Part shown: piece by piece, positions 60,832 through 64,000 of the stretch
How the letters are laid out: every line of letters starts with the position of its first letter
Position numbering within the stretch: position 1 is the stretch's first letter
Origin: Stappia indica
GTDB taxonomy: Bacteria > Pseudomonadota > Alphaproteobacteria > Rhizobiales > Stappiaceae
Direction of reading: 5' to 3'
Assembly: GCF_020177335.1 (NCBI RefSeq)
Contig: NZ_JAIVMG010000007.1
Coordinates: 1-64,000 of the forward strand
Length of the DNA: 64,000 nt
Translations under genes and position numbers: made by a program
Notes under the pieces: model-generated
Told to the model about the DNA's origin: nothing
What the model saw: only the letters and a program-made list of their open reading frames with translations
Databases searched by the model: none

Positions 60832-61845
60832 ATGGAAATCGCCCATCCTTACCTGCTCTTCCTGGGGGATGTCCCCGATGCGCTGGCCGCCAAGACCGGT
60901 CTTGGCATTGTCGACTGGCGCCGCGATTGGTGCCTGGGGCAATACCGCCTGCCGGGCTGCAAGGCCGATGCCGCGCTCGACGAGATGACCCCGAAGGAGG
61001 CCGCCGCCGCCGGTGTGCGTACCATGGTGATCGGCGCCGTCAATGCCGGCGGTGTGCTTCCTGAGCATTGGGTTGCCTCGGTGGTGGACGCGCTGGAAGC
61101 GGGACTGGATGTCGCCAGCGGCCTGCACATGCGCCTCGGCGCCGTTCCCGCGATCCGGGAAGCGGCGGAACGCACCGGCCGCAAGCTCTTCGACGTGCGC
61201 CATTCCGACGAGCGATTCGACACGGGCAAGGGCACCAAGCGCAGCGGCAAGCGGCTCCTGGCCGTGGGCACCGACTGCTCGGTCGGCAAGAAGTACACCG
61301 CTCTGGCGCTGGAAACGGCCATGCGCGCCCGTGGCTTCGATGCCGACTTTCGCGCCACCGGCCAGACCGGCATCTTCATCTCCGGACGCGGCGTCTCGCT
61401 CGACGCCGTGGTCGCCGACTTCATTTCCGGGGCGGCCGAATGGATTTCCCCGGCGGCGGACGCGAATCACTGGGACGTGATCGAAGGTCAGGGCTCGCTG
61501 TTCCACCCCTCCTTCGCCGGCGTCACCCTCGGCCTGTTGCACGGCTCCCAGCCCGATGCCTTCGTCGTCTGCCACGAGCCGACCCGCAAGACCATGCGCG
61601 GCGTCTCCACGCCCCTGCCGACGATCCAGCAGGTGATCGACATGACCATCGCCTGCGGCAAGCTCACCAATCCGGACATTCGCTGCGTCGGCATCTGCGT
61701 CAACACCGCTGCCCTCGACGAGGCCGAGGCCCGCCGCGTATTGGCGGAGCTTTCCGCCGAATACGGCCTGCCGGCCTGCGATCCGGTCCGCTTCGGCGCC
61801 GATCAGGTGGTCGACCAGCTGGCGCAGGAGTTCGGCGCGCCATGA
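60832..61845 (+). CDS. dgcN: D-glutamate N-acetyltransferase DgcN (DUF1611)
   Basis: A 337-residue DUF1611 protein: N-terminal domain with HPYLLFLGDVPDALAAKTGL, then a P-loop-like segment LLAVGTDCSVGKKYTALALE (about residues 141-160), followed by FRATGQTGIFISGRGVSLDA and DVIEGQGSLFHPSFAGVTLG. In marine bacteria DgcN acetylates D-glutamate and DgcA then racemises/epimerises the product for catabolism. The 4-base overlap with the epimerase gene supports that assignment. A promoter probably lies in the 158-base gap shared with the Mla-type operon. Confidence 0.88.
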   Translation: MEIAHPYLLFLGDVPDALAAKTGLGIVDWRRDWCLGQYRLPGCKADAALDEMTPKEAAAAGVRTMVIGAVNAGGVLPEHWVASVVDALEAGLDVASGLHMRLGAVPAIREAAERTGRKLFDVRHSDERFDTGKGTKRSGKRLLAVGTDCSVGKKYTALALETAMRARGFDADFRATGQTGIFISGRGVSLDAVVADFISGAAEWISPAADANHWDVIEGQGSLFHPSFAGVTLGLLHGSQPDAFVVCHEPTRKTMRGVSTPLPTIQQVIDMTIACGKLTNPDIRCVGICVNTAALDEAEARRVLAELSAEYGLPACDPVRFGADQVVDQLAQEFGAP

Positions 61846-62825
61846 CCATCGCGCTGGAGGTCACAACCGAAAGCTGGCCGATCGAAGGCGCCTTCACCAT
61901 CGCCCGCGGCAGCCGCACCCACGCCCATGTGGTGGTGGCGCGCGTGCGCGAGGGTGATCATGCCGGTCAGGGCGAATGCGTCCCCTACCCCCGCTACGGC
62001 GAGACCGTCGACGGGGTGATGGAGGACATCCGCAAGCTGGCACCCGAGCTGGAACGCGGTCTCGACCGGCATGGCCTGCAACAGGCCATGCCGGCGGGCG
62101 CGGCCCGCAACGCGCTCGACTGCGCGCTCTGGGACCTGGAGGCGAAGAAGGCAGGCAAGACCGTCGCGGAACTGCTCGGCCTGCCGGCGCTTGGACCCGT
62201 CGTCACCGCCTACACCATCTCCCTCGGCACGCCGGAGAAGATGGCCGCCGACACGGCGAAGGCGGCGGAGCGGCCGCTCTTGAAGATCAAGCTCGGCGGG
62301 GCGGGAGACGCGGAGCGGATCGCCGCCGTGCGCACTGCTGCGCCGAAGGCCCGGCTGATCGTCGATGCCAACGAGGGCTGGAGCCTTGCCGACTTCGACG
62401 CCCACATGAGCGCCTGCGCCGAGGCCGGGGTGGAGCTGATCGAGCAGCCCCTGCCGGCGGCCGAGGATGCGGCGCTCGCCGGCCTTGCCCGCAAGGTGCC
62501 GGTCTGTGCGGATGAAAGCCTGCACACCTCCGCCGACATCCCCCGGCTGGCACCGCTCTATGACGCGGTCAACATCAAGCTCGACAAGACCGGCGGCCTG
62601 ACCGAGGCGCTCGCCCTGTTCGAGGCCGCGCGCGCGCAAAAGCTGGCGATCATGACCGGCTGCATGGTCGGCACTTCGCTGGCCATGGCGCCGGCGATGA
62701 TCCTGGCCCAGCGGGCCGATTTCGTCGATCTCGACGCGCCGCTGCTCCTGGCCACCGACCGGGTGCCCGGCCTGCGATTCGAGGGCAGCACCATGTACCC
62801 CGCCGGAGCCGATCTCTGGGGCTGA
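61842..62825 (+). CDS. dgcA: Dipeptide epimerase-type enolase superfamily protein DgcA
   Basis: A 327-residue enolase-superfamily protein, start at the ATGA overlap with dgcN. The N-terminal capping domain (RGSRTHAHVVVARVREGDHA GQGECVPYPRYGET) leads to the barrel: LLKIKLGG (catalytic KxK), RLIVDANEGWS (metal Asp), LIEQPLPAAED (metal Glu), VCADESLHTSADI (metal Asp) and INIKLDKTGGLTEA (catalytic Lys). This is the L-Ala-D/L-Glu epimerase pattern. Next to dgcN it is best read as the N-acetyl-D-glutamate racemase of the DgcN-DgcA pathway; peptidoglycan dipeptide epimerisation is the alternative. Confidence 0.9.
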   Translation: MTIALEVTTESWPIEGAFTIARGSRTHAHVVVARVREGDHAGQGECVPYPRYGETVDGVMEDIRKLAPELERGLDRHGLQQAMPAGAARNALDCALWDLEAKKAGKTVAELLGLPALGPVVTAYTISLGTPEKMAADTAKAAERPLLKIKLGGAGDAERIAAVRTAAPKARLIVDANEGWSLADFDAHMSACAEAGVELIEQPLPAAEDAALAGLARKVPVCADESLHTSADIPRLAPLYDAVNIKLDKTGGLTEALALFEAARAQKLAIMTGCMVGTSLAMAPAMILAQRADFVDLDAPLLLATDRVPGLRFEGSTMYPAGADLWG

Positions 62826-62910
62826 TCCCACCTCAGGCACACACAAGACGGGCGCGGCTCTTTTCGGATCCGCGCCCATCCACTGCTGGCAAGAGGCGAA
62901 ACATTTCCTG

Positions 62911-63118
62911 GCGTCATCAACTCATTGCGGTGAGTTCGTCTCTCCTTCAGACATTGAAGATGACGATGTTCCTTGCGTATGATCGAAGTCGATGCCCCAT
63001 GGCCCCGCGTCCTCTCGGCCCCCGAGCCAGGATCGGGGTGCCGAAAGATAGGACTGGAACCGGGAGACCGTGCCTCCCCGATCCCGGATCTCCGCTTTGC
63101 TCCGTCCGGGAGGACGCA
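62911..63118 (+). repeat. Dispersed intergenic repeat, copy 2
   Basis: GCGTCATCAACTCATTGCGG and ACATTGAAGATGACGATGTT match the leader of copy 1. The core follows with GCCAGGATCGGGGTGCCGAA and CCGATCCCGGATCTCCGCTT...GTCCGGGAGGACGCAGAGAG. Confidence 0.8.
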
Positions 63119-63165
63119 GAGAGTGGGGCAAGGTGCGGCGGAGACCAGAGTCGCCTCATGTCTTG

Positions 63166-63301
63166 GCGTCATCCCGGGCAAGCTTTAGCGCGACCCGGGA
63201 TCGGGGAGCCGAAAGGAGGTGTGCGTTTTCAATCGGCTGGAACCGAAAGGCCGTGCCTCGCCGATCCCGGATCTCCGCTTGCGCGTCGTCCGGGAGGACG
63301 C
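63166..63301 (+). repeat. Dispersed intergenic repeat, copy 3
   Basis: Closest to the core of copy 1: GGCGTCATCCCGGGCAAGC, GCGCGACCCGGGATCGGGGA, TGTGCGTTTTCAATCGGCTG and CGATCCCGGATCTCCGCTTG, ending GTCCGGGAGGACGC. It follows copy 2 directly, without the leader block. Confidence 0.85.
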
Positions 63302-63328
63302 CCCCAGAGGATTTGTCACAACGTTCAG

Positions 63329-63360
63329 GGTGCGGATCCTTTCCGATCCGCGCCCGTTTT
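63329..63360 (+). terminator. Probable terminator for dgcN-dgcA
   Basis: An 11-bp stem (GGGTGCGGATC/GATCCGCGCCC, one G-U pair, CTTTCC loop) followed by GTTTTC. About 500 bases after dgcA, on the far side of the repeats; a similar hairpin lies right after dgcA without a U-tract. Confidence 0.55.
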
Positions 63361-63396
63361 CACATCCCCCGCCGCGAACGCCGGCAGAGCGCCCGC

Positions 63397-64000
63397 CTAA
63401 AGGCCCGCTCCGCCGCCGCGCCAGCGCCGGCGCAGCGCACTGGCCACCAGCAAGGCCCCGCCGGCCGCTGACAGCCCCGCCATGGCGTGAAAGGCGAGCT
63501 CCGGGCCAAGCGAATAAAGCTGCCCGGCCATCGCCGAGGCCAGCGCGGTCAGAAGACCGACCATCATCGACATCACCCCTTGCGCCGTTCCGGCCCAGCG
63601 CGGCGGCGCGGTTCGTGCCACATAGGCCACCGCCCCCAGATGGCTGGCGCCGAAGCTGAGCCCATGCAGCGCCTGCAACAGCGCCACGCTCAAAGGATCG
63701 GTGGCCAGCGGAAACAGCAGCCAGCGCAAGGTGGCTCCGGCGGCGCCAAGGCCCAAGAGCCCGGCGATGCCAAGCCGCAGGCCAAGCTGCCCGGCAATGG
63801 CGAACAGACCGATCTCGGTCACCACGCCCAGACCCCAGAACACCCCGACCGCCGAGCCGGGAATGCCGGCCTTCGCCCAGAACAGCGCGCTGAAGGCATA
63901 GTAGGCCGCGTGACTGGCCTGGATCAGCCCGGTGGCGCACAGCACCATGAGGAAGCCCGGTGTCAGCACCGTCGTCACGCCGGTCCAGCTCCGGACCTCC
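63397..64000 (-). CDS. MFS transporter, C-terminal part (5' end outside window)
   Basis: The frame is open leftward from the window edge to a stop at 63397, giving about 200 visible residues with six hydrophobic segments (LMVLCATGLIQASHAAYYAF; VGVFWGLGVVTEIGLFAIAG; LQALHGLSFGASHLGAVAYV; GVMSMMVGLLTALASAMAGQ). The pattern FWGLGVVTEI and LHGLSFGASHLG fits the PPP-type MFS family (HcaT/phenylpropionate-permease-like). An internal GTG at 63978 is probably not the start, since homologous transporters have six more helices upstream. Confidence 0.8.
   Translation of the reverse strand, partial: EVRSWTGVTTVLTPGFLMVLCATGLIQASHAAYYAFSALFWAKAGIPGSAVGVFWGLGVVTEIGLFAIAGQLGLRLGIAGLLGLGAAGATLRWLLFPLATDPLSVALLQALHGLSFGASHLGAVAYVARTAPPRWAGTAQGVMSMMVGLLTALASAMAGQLYSLGPELAFHAMAGLSAAGGALLVASALRRRWRGGGAGL

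Larger units (their letters stand above)
62826..63396. other. Intergenic region built of dispersed repeats and hairpins
   Basis: No supportable gene. Starts with a hairpin (GGGCGCGG 62850-62857 with CCGCGCCC 62870-62877), continues with two copies of the dispersed repeat (62911-63118 and 63166-63301), and ends with the hairpin at 63329-63360. Convergent ends of dgcA and the MFS gene flank it. Confidence 0.75.

Overview
The window is GC-rich, densely packed alphaproteobacterial chromosome. The gene set points to Hyphomicrobiales or relatives (a Stappiaceae-like genome is my guess, not shown): MotE, FliX, the FlbT/FlaF pair, a CheL-type rod-binding protein, a DksA with a single cysteine, and TTAA-N7-TTAA-type sites typical of CtrA-regulated alphaproteobacteria. 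No phage, insertion sequence, CRISPR array, rRNA or tRNA was seen.

Region 1 (1-34.7 kb) is a flagellar supercluster. It starts inside a FliO-like gene and fliP. A leftward block follows (fliL, fliM, a DUF6468-like gene, motE, a 1,295-residue secreted TPR protein), then the rod/ring operon flgF-flgG-flgA-flgH. Next come an HD-GYP protein, dksA and fliX (leftward), flgI with a rod-binding protein and a FlgN-like chaperone, and flaG. Between flaG and the flagellins lies a likely flagellin-glycosylation module: a TPR-glycosyltransferase resembling Caulobacter FlmG, facing an overlapping four-gene operon of a NeuB-like synthase, a polysaccharide pyruvyltransferase-like protein, a methyltransferase and a CMP-nonulosonate cytidylyltransferase. 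Three tandem flagellin genes of identical length (462 codons) follow, then flbT and flaF (overlapping by 119 bases), and leftward flgE-flgK-flgL. The regulatory sequence fits a Caulobacter-style hierarchy. A double CtrA-like site precedes fliLM. Near-consensus sigma-54 promoters precede flgF, flgI and flgE, each about 120-130 bases downstream of a CGGCAA-N3-TTGCCG palindrome that could bind FlbD.

Region 2 (35-49 kb) is housekeeping and accessory: a MoxR ATPase and its probable CoxE/VWA partner (separated by six genes), a secreted hypothetical protein, a DUF2975/Xre pair, a SixA-like phosphatase, the YcjX/YcjF pair, a chemoreceptor, an AraC-type regulator, a DUF2267-like protein, an MFS transporter, a [2Fe-2S] ferredoxin, an Hpt-domain protein and a small hypothetical gene.

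Region 3 (49.4-55.8 kb) is one gene for a 2,104-residue membrane-anchored protein made of 11/22/33-residue apolipoprotein-like repeats, with a distinct C-terminal domain. Region 4 (56-64 kb) holds an Mla/MCE-type lipid transport operon (STAS-permease, ATPase, long MCE protein, PqiC-like lipoprotein), the D-glutamate catabolic pair dgcN-dgcA, and the 3' part of an MFS gene. A dispersed intergenic repeat family occurs in three places between 47 and 63.3 kb.

Functions are assigned from motif recognition only; no database search was run.
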